64,000 nucleotides of DNA from Liolophura sinensis (taxonomy: Eukaryota > Mollusca > Polyplacophora > Chitonida > Chitonidae): NCBI RefSeq assembly GCF_032854445.1, contig NC_088300.1, positions 55,278,984 to 55,342,983 on the forward strand, read 5' to 3'. A program made the translations under genes and the position numbers. The notes beneath the pieces were generated by a model. That model saw only the letters and a list, made by a program, of their open reading frames with translations. It was not told the origin of the DNA and searched no databases. Positions within the stretch are counted from its first letter, which is position 1. The number at the start of each line of letters is the position of its first letter. This document shows positions 24,501-35,240 of this stretch, piece after piece.

Positions 24501-27500
24501 GCATTGTGTTGGAAAATATTTGGGAGCAATTTTGAACTAGTTTTATGAGTTTAACTTTCAGCTATTGAAATTAATTCAATATATCTCATAAAGACGTAAA
24601 ATTTGGTCAATGCTTCCAAAAGAATTTTTGGGGATCTTCACAAATGTAGTTAACTGTTACATGTGATGCCAAACTCTGCCTGGAAGGAGTAAGCAAATGC
24701 TTACCAGGCTTCTCCTTGTCATGTGTACAGTAATGTGGCTTGTGTTTGCGGTTCAGCATACTGTTGGCCAAGTTGTGCGAGGCTGTCACGGGAGGTTTGC
24801 TCCCAGCTGCTGAAGTAGGCCTTCTTGTTGGGGGGCCAACCCAACCCCCAAATCCATTACTGTCCTGATCAGTGATATGGCTTCCATCCGAACTGTCACT
24901 CCTAGCACCAGCATTAAAACCATTCGTTTTCTTTAATGTCTCCACAAATTTGTTTGGAGAGAAGGATCCGAAGGTAGGAATTCCCGACACCTTGCCACGG
25001 GTCGGTATAGATCTCCTAGGTAAGGACTCACTGGCAGGGATAGGTTTGGGTGTCATGGGAACTATGGAGAGGGGTGAACCTACATCACTACTCTTAGAGT
25101 TAGCTACCTCCTCTGTCCCTACACAATCCACATGGTCACTTTCTTGGAGGCCCAGAACACTCCTGTGATACTCTCCTTGAGGACTCTCCAAACCACTGTC
25201 ACTGTCCTCAGTCACAATACTGTCACCCAGGCCAGTACCACTCTCCACCACTAACACAGTCCCCTCCACACTACCCTGTCCGTACCCTAATCCCTCCTCT
25301 ACAGGTGTATCTAGTCTATGCACAGAATCATTCACTGGGCTGGTGCAACTTCCACGTTGGCTGGGCTCTACATTCTGTGAGAACTTCACAGGGCAGGAAA
25401 ACTGCCGCGAAAACACAGGGATCCTGGACATGACAGTAGACATGGCACATCACAACATCTCTGTGCCAGTCTACGGCAGACTTAATCCTGCCAGGTAAAA
25501 GAACAGGTTCTTTGGCTCTGACTAGAGGAAGCTCAGCACACCTGTTGATCTTGATCACAGTGACGGTAATAACTACCAGGTGAATGCAGATCTCTGTCCA
25601 GGAGCACTGATCACACGCATATACATGTAGATCTCAAAAGGTAATTACACCAGTGTACTTGTAAGCCATAGGTGACAACAAACTCAGTCATGGCACAGTG
25701 AACAATGCATCAACTACAGATTTCTTTTCTCGCCTGGTCAGGAATTAATCACGTTAGCTTTAGCCTAATCGTGTTACGATCCCTTCTAACCCACAACAGG
25801 AATGGAAATCAGCTAAACCAATTCATGCTGAGAACCAATACTCCACGCCCCAATGCCTTCATGTTTTGCTCAACACATGAGGGCCACACAGAGCTAATGT
25901 CTACCTTCTTAACTTGGTGACTGGTGGCTCTCTATAAACATGTTCTGAAAAACAGTTGGCCTTCTGCAGAGCTCTCTTCCAGACCACTGGTCTAGGACAG
26001 TTAAAAGACTTGGCAGAAGAACAAGTGGCTATACATGACAGCCCTGACTGCCAAAGTGTTATAGCTCAGGTGTTTACACAATGTCTATCCACAAGAATAC
26101 GCCCCAGTGTGAGGTGAGACAGGTTAATGACAACCACCAAATGTCCAGTACAGCAGTACTCCTTACATCCCAATCTGACACTATGCCAACTTCTCACCTT
26201 TATAACTAATTCTGCATGTAAATGTACACATGTAGTAAGGAAAGTAATAAAAAAAAAAGTACTAGAACTTGATACCTGTATATCATGAACATTCCAGGCT
26301 ATAGTATTGTTGTACAGACTGATGTATTATGCCAGCATACACATACATGTCTGTGCTCATACAAAGCCTATCTCACTGGGTGCTTAATATTGGCCAAGCT
26401 CCAAACTGATAACAAGTAAAGCTTCAAAATACAGCAAAGAGCAATTAAAATTGCCCATACTGGGAGAACTCGCTCAAAAAAAAATGGAACAAGCAAATGT
26501 GGAAGAGTTCAATACTTCCATACTTACGAAAACAAAAAAGGACAAGTATTACTACAGAAAAAAAAAACAATGTTTTCTAATACCTCTTCATTGGCTGTTA
26601 TAGTGCTACAAGTGACAAGTATTTTTTTAGACACATGACAAGAAATAATGAGAAACATTCCAGTGCAAACATGCTTTTTGATACTACAAAAGCAGCTGAT
26701 TTGTTAATTGTGGGACAGATCTTTACATACAACTAGACTGCCTCAGCAATCAACTACTAACAAGTGTAAGACAAAGCTTTATGTTGTCACATGTTGTGTA
26801 TTTATATGTATTTGTACATGCCCTATTTCAGCTGAATCAAACCCTTTCCTTGCACAATTCGGGATAGTTTTGCAATATTTTCACATCATTTTGTAGGATA
26901 CATCTGGGCTACAGCAATTGAGCTGAACTGTTAAACTTTATCTCAAACTTTCTAAAGCTTTCTATGACATCTATAATAAATGAAGGGAACCAAATTTCAG
27001 ATCGTTAAAGGTTACATCTACAAAGTACGCTTTTGATTTCACCATGTTCACATATGCATAAAATCACAAAAGTATTAAGATGCTATCATTTGGAGTGAGT
27101 GAGTGCATGTGCGTGCAATGTGCATCCTTGTTTCAGGATGGATTTCCACACCTCTTTTATCTAGTGCTGCTTCACCGAGACGACTTACCGAAAGCAAGTA
27201 AGTCGCCCGAGTCATTATAATGACACAGGTCTACCAGTCGTAGCACTATCTCTTTCATGCTGAACCCCAAGCAAGGAAGTTACAACTTCGTCTCCTAAGG
27301 TCTTAGGTGTGACCCGACCCAGAATTGATCCTTGATCTACTACCTCCCGAAGCAAATGCTCTACCAACTGTGCTATCGGGGCCGGTCAGTTATCATTTGG
27401 GATCCTTTATAAAATCCTTTATAAGGTTTAAAAAATGCCCTGGATTAGGTTATCCAAACTTCTAATTCACAAATCCTTTATAAGATTTAAAAAATGCCCT

Positions 27501-29884
27501 GGATTAGGTTATCCAAACTTCTAACTCCCAAACCCTTTATAAGGTTTAAAAAATGCCCTGGATTAGGTTATCCAAACTTCTAACTCCCAAACCCTTTATA
27601 AGGTTTAAAAAATGCCCTGGATTAGGTTATCCAAACTTCAAATTCCCAAACCCTTTATAAGGCTTAAAAATGCCCTGGATTAGGTCATCCAAACTTCTAA
27701 CTCACAAACCCTTTAAAAGGTTTAAAAAATAGCCAGGATTAGGTCATCCAACGTCTAGGAGAATCCCTAACAGCCTGTGCATGTGTGTACAACAAACATG
27801 TATCAGTTAATTCCAGGCCTCGGGTCAGGATTATTCTATATGTATTGCCAGATTTAGTCATAACAAGCGGCTGGTTTCCTAATATTGCATCAGCATGAGA
27901 AATACAGGCACATTTAAGGCTGATGACACTTGATTCCTTGTTTCCCATCGAAACATACAATGTAGTTTGAAAATTGGAGCATGAGATGGAACAATTTATA
28001 TTGTAATTATTTCATGATAATGATAAGGCTTGTTCCCTCAACCAACCCATTCTTCTTATGTCAACAATGGGTATTGTATATGTAAGTGAGGCCAATGGCT
28101 CCTAAAATTTTAGGAGGATTTGTGCATGATAGCAGACACATTGAGGTGTGAGGAAAATATGTTATGATTTGTAATCCATGTACATTTATGATGTACTGGT
28201 ATGACTAACTCTAGATATAACATTTATGAAATCAGGCATGTGTGTCAGCAGTTAAATTAATATACAAAGAACATGGTGCTTGCCAGAGCATACATATTCA
28301 GTATCAACATACACAACTGATTGAATATCTATGGGATCTGCATGTTTAAAGTGAAATCAGATACAAAAACTGTTGTAAATAAACACGTCTGAAATGATGA
28401 TCAATTAATGTCGCTGAGCAACTTCAAGTTCACGTACAATATATATTTAGCATAGTCATTTGCTTAACAAATGTTCCCGATACAAAAAAAATACAAAAAA
28501 CATAATTATGGTAATTACATGGTTTATTAATTCAAAGAACTAGAATAACACAGTCTGTTTAACAACATAAATTCTCCTGTAAATGTTTCTGCCTTGTTCA
28601 TGTATTTGTCCACGCACAAATGTACATATAATATCTGCTTTGTAGAAAACATTTCATGTAATCTGATATGAGTTATTGTACGTGTACATGTATTTCTTGG
28701 TGTACGCCTAAAGACTCAGGTTCTATTTATTCAATAACTATATATTTATATATTACGCGGAGCACAGTATGGTTCAGTATTACAATTTACATGTAGTTTG
28801 TCCATCAATATGTATCCATATCAGGCTATAGCTCCAATCATTTTGCATGTGCTATTTTAAATTTTTGTGGGTACAAAGATACAGAGGTGATGTGCCATAC
28901 CTCACATTTTTCCATTTCTGCTATTGCCATGCTAACCCAATTGTAGTTACCAATCTGTAAATGTCCACTAGAAAGATGATTAGTATGTAAGTAGGATTTG
29001 TTCAGACATATAATGAACTGTTGTTTTTTCATTCATTCCTAAGTAGAGCAGTAAGGTATTGTAATTTTAAGGGACATTAACATCACCTATCTGGTAAGAA
29101 TCATGCATGGTATTTATTTATTTGAGTTTATTGTCAACAAACATTTGACTCCGCAAATACATGTAGCTACAGTAGAGTTTTTGACCGCTTGTTGTCTCAA
29201 AGTCCACATGAACCGAGTTGGGGGAATGTACAAATTCTCTGTCCAAGGCCTAGTTTGAACCCGCACCTCACATGTTCTAGTAATCGAAAGGCAAGCTCTC
29301 AAGCACAACCTGCTCCCCAACAAGGTGTTTAAATATTTTTATTATTTGTGTAAAGGTGAAATTTCATTGGCGTTAGATAGAGTTAGATATCACTTTTGTT
29401 ATTACACTCCCCGGTGTCATGACGTCACAAAGAAACATTTTGTTTTACGACATTCCAATCCAAGTTTAGTAGAATGACATCATAATATGAGTTCAGTCCA
29501 TTTAACATTTCCTATGTCACGCAACAAGTCAAGACATCATACAAGACGTCAAGTGCAACGTTGTATACTCAAATGCTATATACACAAGTCTGTGAAGGCC
29601 TACAGGTAAAAACATGGCTTAAAACTGTTCAAATTCACAAAATCTTGATATTGTCAAAATATAAATAATAAATCGATGATTTCACAGTGAAGGTTGAAAA
29701 TCAAATATATTTTTCTCGTGAAAGGTGGAAAATATAACCCATCGTGATCATGTTCACCTCTCACTCGAAAAATATTTATGACATTCCACACTTATTAGAC
29801 AATTCACACAAAAGTTTAATATGACAACACTTGAACAATGGTGGTCAAAACGTGAACATCACATTTTTTGGCTCACTGTAAACA

Positions 29885-29915
<31 letters not shown>

Positions 29916-32900
29916 CAATTTGGTAATACTTTATAATTATAACCACTGGCCATTACTGATGTCCCACAGACACAAGTTATAGTGTAACTATCTCATTCTG
30001 GAAAGAAAAAAACTCAAACAAACCCATATATAAACTCACAAATTCCTTAACAGTATGTTAAACTGAAAAGACCATTATGGCATAGATTGGAAAGCAGTTT
30101 TGAATTATCAGTAAGATTTCAGCTTTTTACATGGAAGCAGGTGTTTATAGAAGTCGTCTTGTCTCGCCTGTATTTGGTGCATCCATTGAATAAAAAACTC
30201 AATATCACTCGTTATACTTATTCAATTTAGGCTGTTTTTTTTGAAAATATAAATTTTTTTTACATAAACTCAATTTGAACATCTTTTAAGTTCCGCAAAG
30301 CAACCTGTTTGCGTTATGAGTTATCTCCCTTGTACGGAAATCTTCAAGACCAGCTGTGTTGATTAAACTTAAGAAGAAGTCTTTTTTTGACAAGTAAGAA
30401 TAATATTTCAAGAGAATTAAATTATGTACAGAAGAGAATTAAATTATGTACAGAACATTCATATAGATGCACTATTAGTTTCTAACATAGCTTACATGTA
30501 AGGTGTTTAATAACTTTTAAATATTTCAAATATTTTTTTTTACCTTTTAACCTGCATCATTTGTGACATGTCCTTTTATAGAATGAGAGTGATAGACACA
30601 TATTGCTTAAGCCATTAATGCGTGACCGTTGTATTTTGATCCATGACTGAACTATAGTTTGAGAGTGGTGTAAACATCAACAGGACATGTTTTGAGTTTG
30701 TTAGTTGGTTGACACTCTTAGTTGTAAGCTTTCTGGGCAGATCTTCACACTTTACTGGACACAGTTTGTGCCAGGCAGCCTTAAATACATTTAATGATAA
30801 CTGCCATTTGTGCCAGTTATCAGTTTGCAATATCATATAGGAGGTGAACTTTAATAGAATTCAAAGAGGCAGTGATAATTACTTTAATCAATGTAACAAC
30901 TTTGTTAATGATTTACCATAATGTAGCAACTTAAAAATTATTTCCAGGCTTTGTGTACTTTTAATTTCTTAATATATATTTTATGTTGCGTCCCAACATG
31001 TTTTTCAAAGGCTACATTGGTCAGTCCAGAAATTAAGTCACCAGAAATAGTGACATCAATGGTGATAGCTGTCAAAATAAAAATATGGAGGGCAAAAGAG
31101 CCTGAATGTGGGGGCGCTGTGCTGGTCGCTCTTTTCCAGTAAGTTCACAGATGACATCATTTGTGAAAATTTCATATGACTGACAAAATAACAGTATGCA
31201 TTAAGTATCAAGGTTATTACAAGATCACTTAAAAAATAAATAAATAAAAACCTTTTTTTCCCATTTTTTGGCATGACTTTATTTCCATCTTCGTCTTAGT
31301 GTGTGTGTTTTTCATGCATCTTTTAAATTTGAAAGTATGGATTTTGTCATTTCAACCTTCAAGATGGCCATATTAAATGTCACCTTCTCTATTCAAAAAA
31401 TAGGTACAATGCATTCCATTTCAGGATTTCATATCAGGCACAATGAGGATGCTTGAGTTATTCCCCTTTAGTGCCCCCCACCTTAACCAGGCTCAAAATA
31501 TTGTTTGAAAAGCTGTTGTATAACAGAAGTGTAATAATGACCTGGGCTTACCTCGGCGTGCTTTTGTGTTTCCACTGGGTACCTTAAAGCTGGTTTGTGT
31601 GCGGGGAGTGGAAGTCTTCAGGGGCTTGCCAATGGTGCTAGTGCTCTCAACACGACTCCTCTTAACATTCTCATTGGATCCAGTCAAGGACTGATAGAGA
31701 TAGGCAGAAAAAGTTAACCATTAATGGTATGGACAACCAGGCATCAGATTCTAAAATAAAATTTGCATGTAAAAAACACTGTACCTGATAATTTTCAAGT
31801 ACTAAAAATATTTAGAATCTTAGCACCAATTCACAATTTGGAAAACTTTATGCGAGGTAATATATGTAGATCAGTGTTCTGATCTTGGTTTCTAGGTAGG
31901 CTTATGGCCTGTGTGTATAAAGTCAGGGAAAAAATGTATCATATCAACATATTTTTGAACATGCACAACCTAATATTTGGGTATTTTGCTATATTTTGAA
32001 CCCTGCCAATAATTTCACTGCTTGAAGTAATCAAACTACACACGTATGAAATACCTGAAGTACCTACATGTGTTATGTACATATAGATTAGAGGTTACAA
32101 TATGTGTGATAAATATTATGAAACTCACCGAATTTTGGAAAAATTACAAATACATACATAGCGCAAGAACAAAGAGAGATGAAGTGGAGAATAAGGATGC
32201 CAGACAGCCATCAAAAGCTAACTATTTACCATGACCCCCAGAGTAAAGGGAATATCTTTGTACACAAAAAAATTTTACAAGTGTCAAAGGTGCATAGTAC
32301 CAACACAAATTTCTTGGATGGTGAATGAGATTTATGTACATGTAGAAATTCTCACCTTTTAATATAAAATGACAGTTGATCACACGCTTTTGTGCAAATG
32401 CTATGGTTTGAAGTCAGAATGTAAAAGGCTATCCTCACGTGGCATTGACACACAAATAGAACAGTACAATGTTCATATGGCTTTGCATATGATGTCAAAC
32501 TACAATCACACTTGGACTATGAAACGGTCAATACCTGGCATGTAAATGGACTTAAGAGTATATATCAGTAGCACACACCAAATATACTCAGCCAGAAGTA
32601 TACTATTATGCTTCTACATGTAAGATCCAGCTCACAATGGTTAAAACTGCAGCTTTATGTCAGGGTGGTGTATAAGACACCTTGGAAACAGAGAATAAAT
32701 TCAGTCTGAAAGAACACTGATGTCATAACAGAAACTGCATCTTCTAACAAACATAATCCCATGAGTCGCCACGTCCACATGGATCTTTGGAAGCTTATAA
32801 ATTACCCGTTCATCTGGGCTCCTGCATCTCTTCAGGGCCCCTTTTCTTTACTGTCAGGCAATGGAAGTTTGGTTGTATTTGATGGTCTGGGTAGACTGGA

Positions 32901-34630
32901 ATTGTGGCTCCGAGTAGCCAGAGCTGTCTGTAAACAAAAAAAACAAATATTATTGTAATTTCCTGAAAATCTTGGTTTGTCCACAAAAATAATATTAAAG
33001 ATAATGCATATCATCAGAATTTCAAGAACATAAAATGTTAAAAATCAGTGTGATGATGGAAGCCGTCTTACAGGTTAAAGTTTACATCTGTGCCTGAAAA
33101 ACACAAGCTTTGAGTAATACACACCATTCTTCTAGATACGGTACAATATTGCAACTTGTACATTATATTGGGACAGTCTCTTAAATCACATATAGGCCTA
33201 TTTTACCAAGGATCTCGGCCGTATGGGGTTTCACATACATCACAATCGAAGGGCCTTCCAGGTTAAAATATTGGTATTTAAGCACAAAACAAAAATCTAT
33301 GCAAACTGAACCAATACAAGGATTAACTGGGCAAAACTCCAATAAAGCATGTTCATAAAGACATTCTCTGTTCCTCTTTCAATTTTTTACACATTCTGTA
33401 GCATTTACCACCAGTATATCCAAGACAATTCACAGTTGTGACTTACACCCACGTGCCGTGTCAACATCGTGACCTAATAAATCGAGTTGTTCCTCCCCGC
33501 GCATGTGTGGTTAATCTTTCACGACTTCACCATGTTTTGATGATCAGCTGGCTCTCAGTTTTGACAGACAGAAAGCAATGTGACAGCAGAGACACAAATT
33601 TGCAACTGAAGGCTATGGAGTAGAATGACGGACCCCACAGTTTGAGCGAACTGTCAAATTAAGCTTGCAGTGAAAAAGGAGGGTTATTTTCTGCATCTGT
33701 TCCATTCAATTTCACGAAAGGTCAACCACTGCTGCGCATGGACCCAGATTTTAAAAACATGGCAGCAAGTGACGACCTGCTAATTATGAGAATGTTTTCG
33801 ATTTTGGCTAAAATTTGCAGGAGAATGGTGATGTAAAGGCAAATAGCGATTGTGGCAAAATGTGCATAAATATTAAAAAATTGGTATATATATCCTAGTT
33901 GTATAAAATAACGAAAGCTCTGTAGAAATACTCTGACTATCTGGAAAGCTGAAAATTATACAAATCCAACAGATACAGGATCATTAATAGGCATTTTCCT
34001 GTGCAACAACATTGGGAGGACCATTTTCTTCACCCACGCCGTTTCTTAATAAGGAGATCACGCGGTCTCTACTTCCGATCCGTCTTACAGAATTGGAATT
34101 GAACGAGGTAGCCTAGCTGTTTGTCATCATAATACCGAATTGGGTCCACATAACTCTTGGGCTAAAGCCTATTTGTACTCACTGCACATTAAATGACAAC
34201 AAAAACAATATACCGATTCAAGTGCTCCCTTAAACCTGTTGGGACACCTCAATTACTCAACAGAATTTAAAAGAATTTAAACGTGTTCATCAATCCTGCA
34301 TAGACTGCAAATTGTTCCCCAGCTGCTAAGATACCATGTTAAAACGTTTAGGCCTCCTTATTTGATTTGAAGATTTACTCCGTGTGCGTAGGATTTATCA
34401 AAAACTTTACAAGACAACTTCACAACTGGAGGTGCATATTCATGCTTTGATCATTCACTGCAAACTAGACATCCCTTAAAATTGTTTAATGCCATGCTCA
34501 CAGTCTCACTCGGATGCATGTTGTTGTTATTATCAGTACATCATGGCAACAAAGTGACAGTCAACGAGGTGCAGCCCCGACCTAATGCACAGTCACAAGC
34601 GAGACACTGATTACTCACCTTTACTTCCAT
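12585..34630 (-). CDS. KIFC1: KIFC1-type kinesin-14 (minus-end-directed spindle motor)
   Basis: C-terminal-motor kinesin that slides and bundles microtubules and focuses spindle poles. Shared exons, 5' to 3' on minus: 23313-23167, 20138-19904, 19219-18943, 18564-18397, 17277-17131, 16710-16594, 16141-15968, 15339-15175, 14423-14285, 13767-13628, 13400-13251, 12632-12585 (TGA). Phases agree throughout. [11 protein letters not shown] matches human KIFC1 exactly in its hallmark block. A coiled-coil stalk follows, then neck and motor start [21 protein letters not shown]-loop GQTGSGKT, switch I NERSSRSH, switch [28 protein letters not shown], and end [12 protein letters not shown]. Upstream exons 34630-34619 (MEVK), 32923-32852 and 31690-31552 form one 5' series, giving about 709 aa. 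A long first exon at 25443-24705 gives about 881 aa. Both join exon 23313 in phase 1. The 32.9 kb exon is the weakest part of the model. Confidence 0.92.
14140..14275 (+). repeat. Dispersed repeat C, copy 3
   Basis: Shares GTGCTGAAACTTA, ATATCAACCAAACTCTCA and CTTAGTCATG with the 9.6 and 23.5 kb copies. Its end lies about 10 bp from the donor of kinesin exon 14423-14285 (the NERSSRSH exon), so the repeat abuts a coding junction. Confidence 0.55.
15795..15937 (-). mobile_element. SINE family A with 14-bp target-site duplication
   Basis: A family core (CGACGGCGGCCAGCATTATG region, on plus) and a (TTTA)n end, which is the A-rich tail in minus orientation. It is flanked by perfect 14-bp direct repeats GTTTCCCTGCAGGA at 15781-15794 and 15938-15951, a target-site duplication. 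The tRNA-like head is missing (5' truncation). The insertion lies 16-30 bp inside the intron from the donor of the kinesin P-loop exon (15968). Confidence 0.85.
17723..17955 (-). mobile_element. SINE family A, near full length, minus orientation
   Basis: Carries the family core, the segment CTTCCCACGTACGGCCGGAG and, at its far end, a tRNA-like head: on the minus strand GAGTTCAAGTCCAG fits the pol III B box (GGTTCGANTCC type). The T/A-rich tail is at the low-coordinate side. This is the best evidence here that family A is tRNA-derived. It lies in the intron before kinesin exon 17277 and directly borders the 54-bp array. Confidence 0.7.
17960..18430 (-). repeat. 54-bp tandem array carrying the kinesin exon 7 donor
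   Basis: Nine copies of a unit containing, on minus, the last 27 or so exon bases (encoding HNSIQELK), the donor context AAG|GTGAAC and about 25 intron bases. The donor dinucleotides (plus-strand AC) start at 17968, 18020, 18074, 18126, 18180, 18234, 18288, 18341 and 18395; the last is the real donor of exon 18564-18397. Spacing is 52-54, mostly 54. Use of the next donor (18341) adds 18 residues in frame. The following unit has lost 1 bp and brings a stop. Confidence 0.85.
18625..18715 (-). mobile_element. SINE family A fragment
   Basis: Diverged copy recognised by TTGATTAATTGGTGTTTTATACC followed by a GACTCAGGAATTTTTCA segment (each shorter than the family core). No flanking duplication was recognised. 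Confidence 0.4.
19590..19760 (-). repeat. Diverged repeat related to family B
   Basis: Shares GTTGCCACATGCACTGCC and TTGACACC-type segments with the element at 34885-35240. It lies in the intron between kinesin exons 20138-19904 and 19219-18943. Boundaries are approximate. Confidence 0.35.
20550..20830 (+). repeat. SINE family A copy whose tail has become a minisatellite
   Basis: A family A copy (about 20550-20660) ends in AAATGAATAATGAATAAAT. The tail plus about 30 flanking bases (ACAACATTAACTTGGAAAAA) is then repeated about four times at roughly 49-bp spacing up to 20830. The SINE tail thus seems to have seeded the array. Confidence 0.6.
20831..22440 (-). other. Kinesin-14 intron interior, no gene seen
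   Basis: Part of the intron between exons 23313-23167 and 20138-19904. Open frames on both strands are short and match no protein family I know. No complete mobile element recognised. Confidence 0.5.
22440..23190 (-). repeat. 43-bp tandem array anchored on the kinesin exon 4 donor
   Basis: About 17 degenerate copies of a 42-43 bp unit. On minus each unit has an exon-end-like segment (TTCCCAAAGCAG or ATTTTCAGAGCAG), a GTA..TGAGAT donor-like context and ACACTTACTCCATCACC. The first copy is the genuine junction CCCAAAGCAG|GTAATGTGAG of exon 23313-23167. Units further away drift (TTCCCAATTCAGGGACAGTC near 22.5 kb). The period is not a multiple of three. Confidence 0.75.
23470..23700 (+). repeat. 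Dispersed repeat C, copy 4
   Basis: Contains AATTAAATGTCACAAGATAT, AAATCAATAGAAGTCTCA and CTTAGTCATGGGCGAC, in the same order as the 9.6 kb copy. It lies in the intron between the long alternative first exon and exon 23313. Confidence 0.55.
24705..25443 (-). CDS. Long alternative first exon of the kinesin-14 gene
   Basis: An open frame of 246 codons starts at ATG 25443, with an in-frame TGA 9 bp upstream. It ends KEKPG in phase 1 at a GTAAGC donor, the phase needed by the next kinesin exon (23313). It is Ser/Thr/Pro-rich, basic near its end and apparently disordered. It contains two S-x-I-P sequences (SRIP in the first 10 residues, SGIP in [12 protein letters not shown]) and a third related RRSIP. 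S-x-I-P in a basic, disordered setting is the known docking motif for EB1 at microtubule plus ends. I infer an alternative-promoter isoform. An independent gene ending inside this intron is possible but has no visible further exons. Confidence 0.65.
27094..27390 (-). mobile_element. Full-length tRNA-derived SINE, family B, with target-site duplication
   Basis: On minus the element starts with a clear tRNA-like head: CCCCGATAGCACAGTTGGTA and GAGCATTTGCTTCGGGAGG (A box), then a B-box-like GGATCAATTCTGGGTCG. A body of about 200 bp follows. Perfect 10-bp direct repeats TATCATTTGG flank it at 27084-27093 and 27391-27400. No coding capacity, as expected for a non-autonomous pol III element. Confidence 0.85.
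27401..27760. repeat. ~60-bp minisatellite
   Basis: Six copies of a unit containing CCCTTTATAAGGTTTAAAAA, TGCCCTGGATTAGG and TTATCCAAACTTCTAA. It begins immediately after the target-site duplication of the SINE at 27094-27390. Confidence 0.8.
29105..29330 (-). mobile_element. Third tRNA-derived SINE type
   Basis: On minus a tRNA-like head (GCAGGTTGTGCTTGAGAGC region, then B box GCGGGTTCAAACTAGG) precedes a body ending in a TAAATAAAT-type tail at about 29105. It differs from families A and B outside the head. Confidence 0.55.
31552..31690 (-). CDS. KIFC1: Kinesin-14 upstream exon, short-N-terminus isoform
   Basis: Part of the kinesin-14 5' series. It encodes a basic, disordered tail segment ([16 protein letters not shown], then [19 protein letters not shown]). 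It enters in phase 0 after a CTATCAG acceptor and leaves in phase 1 at GTAAGCC, the phase of the 23313 exon. The tail of KIFC1 proteins carries the second, non-motor microtubule-binding site and the nuclear import signal; KRSR and KARR are candidate basic clusters here. Confidence 0.7.
32852..32923 (-). CDS. KIFC1: Kinesin-14 exon 2 (frame uncertain)
   Basis: An acceptor TTTACAG lies at 32928-32934 and an ACA|GTAAAG donor just below 32852. A second AG sits 4 bp downstream of the first. From the first AG the frame reads [20 protein letters not shown], which looks like a kinesin-14 tail and resembles human KIFC1 around SQLPLSGSR, but it leaves phase 1 where exon 31690 needs phase 0. From the second AG the phases fit, but the peptide looks less natural. 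A small unseen exon between 31.7 and 32.8 kb would also solve it. Confidence 0.45.
34619..34630 (-). CDS. KIFC1: Kinesin-14 first coding exon (MEVK)
   Basis: ATG at 34630 followed by GAAGTAAAG and a strong GTGAGT donor. The LLEVKGN near the start of human KIFC1 is similar. The start lies about 110-120 bp downstream of a CCAAT/CHR pair. Very short, so it rests on position and donor quality. Confidence 0.6.
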
Positions 34631-34689
34631 TGTGTCTTTTACCTGATTCCTATGATACAGTTTTTAAAATCTGACATCAACTAGCAAAC

Positions 34690-34800
34690 TACAACGATTT
34701 CCGCCACTTTTCGAAAACCGCTCCGCAGAGCAACCCTTCAAAGCTGATTGGTCAAAATTGCGTTGCGCCCCTAAGCGGAAGAGCAGTAAGCGGGAGATCA
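34690..34800 (-). promoter_or_regulatory. Cell-cycle type promoter: CCAAT box next to CHR
   Basis: On the kinesin (minus) strand a CCAAT box (34751-34747) is followed after 4 bp by TTTGAA (34742-34737), the consensus of the CHR element bound by MuvB complexes. A second CHR-like TTCGAA lies within TTTTCGAAAA near 34710-34719. The surroundings are CpG-rich for this genome. NF-Y plus CHR is the established promoter grammar of G2/M genes such as vertebrate mitotic kinesins. The role is inferred from motifs and position. Confidence 0.5.
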
Positions 34801-34884
34801 CTCTTACTGGACCTTAACGTTATCACCAATATGAGCTATAACAAGCCTGAAGTAAACATTTGAATGTAATGTGTAGGCTTGAGG

Positions 34885-35240
34885 TTTTACGTTGTACAAT
34901 TTTTTCAGTCATATGACGACGAGGACTCATTAGATGTGTGTACAAATACTGTGTACACATACTGTGTCCAAACCGCCAATGTGCTGCAGGCTTTGAAGTA
35001 GGCCTATTATTATGCTGAAGACACTTGGCATGACACATCGACCCAGTCATATATCCTACTGACACCGGGTCAAGCAGTCATGGTTCCTTACTCCAACTCT
35101 GTCAGTGCTCAGCGCTATGCGAGACAGCAACATTAAGTACCATTTTTAAAGTCTTTGCATGGTCTGACCCAACCCGGGTTTGATCCCAGATCTCCCTACA
35201 TTACTATTTGAAATTCTTGGTATACATGATGACAACCACT
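34885..35240 (-). mobile_element. SINE-like repeat related to family B
   Basis: Starts with GGTTTTACGTTGTACAATTT then TTCAGTCATATGACGACGAG, as at 59.3 kb and 36.7 kb. At the other end, minus-strand GGGATCAAACCCGGGTTGGG fits a B box. Confidence 0.5.

Larger units (their letters stand above)
25444..31551 (-). other. Large kinesin-14 intron region (SINEs, minisatellite)
   Basis: For the short isoform this is intron; for the long isoform it includes the upstream promoter side. Apart from the repeats listed separately (27.1 kb SINE, 27.4 kb array, 29.1 kb SINE, a TA run near 29.9 kb) I see no exon. Short frames here lack codon bias or homology. Confidence 0.5.
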
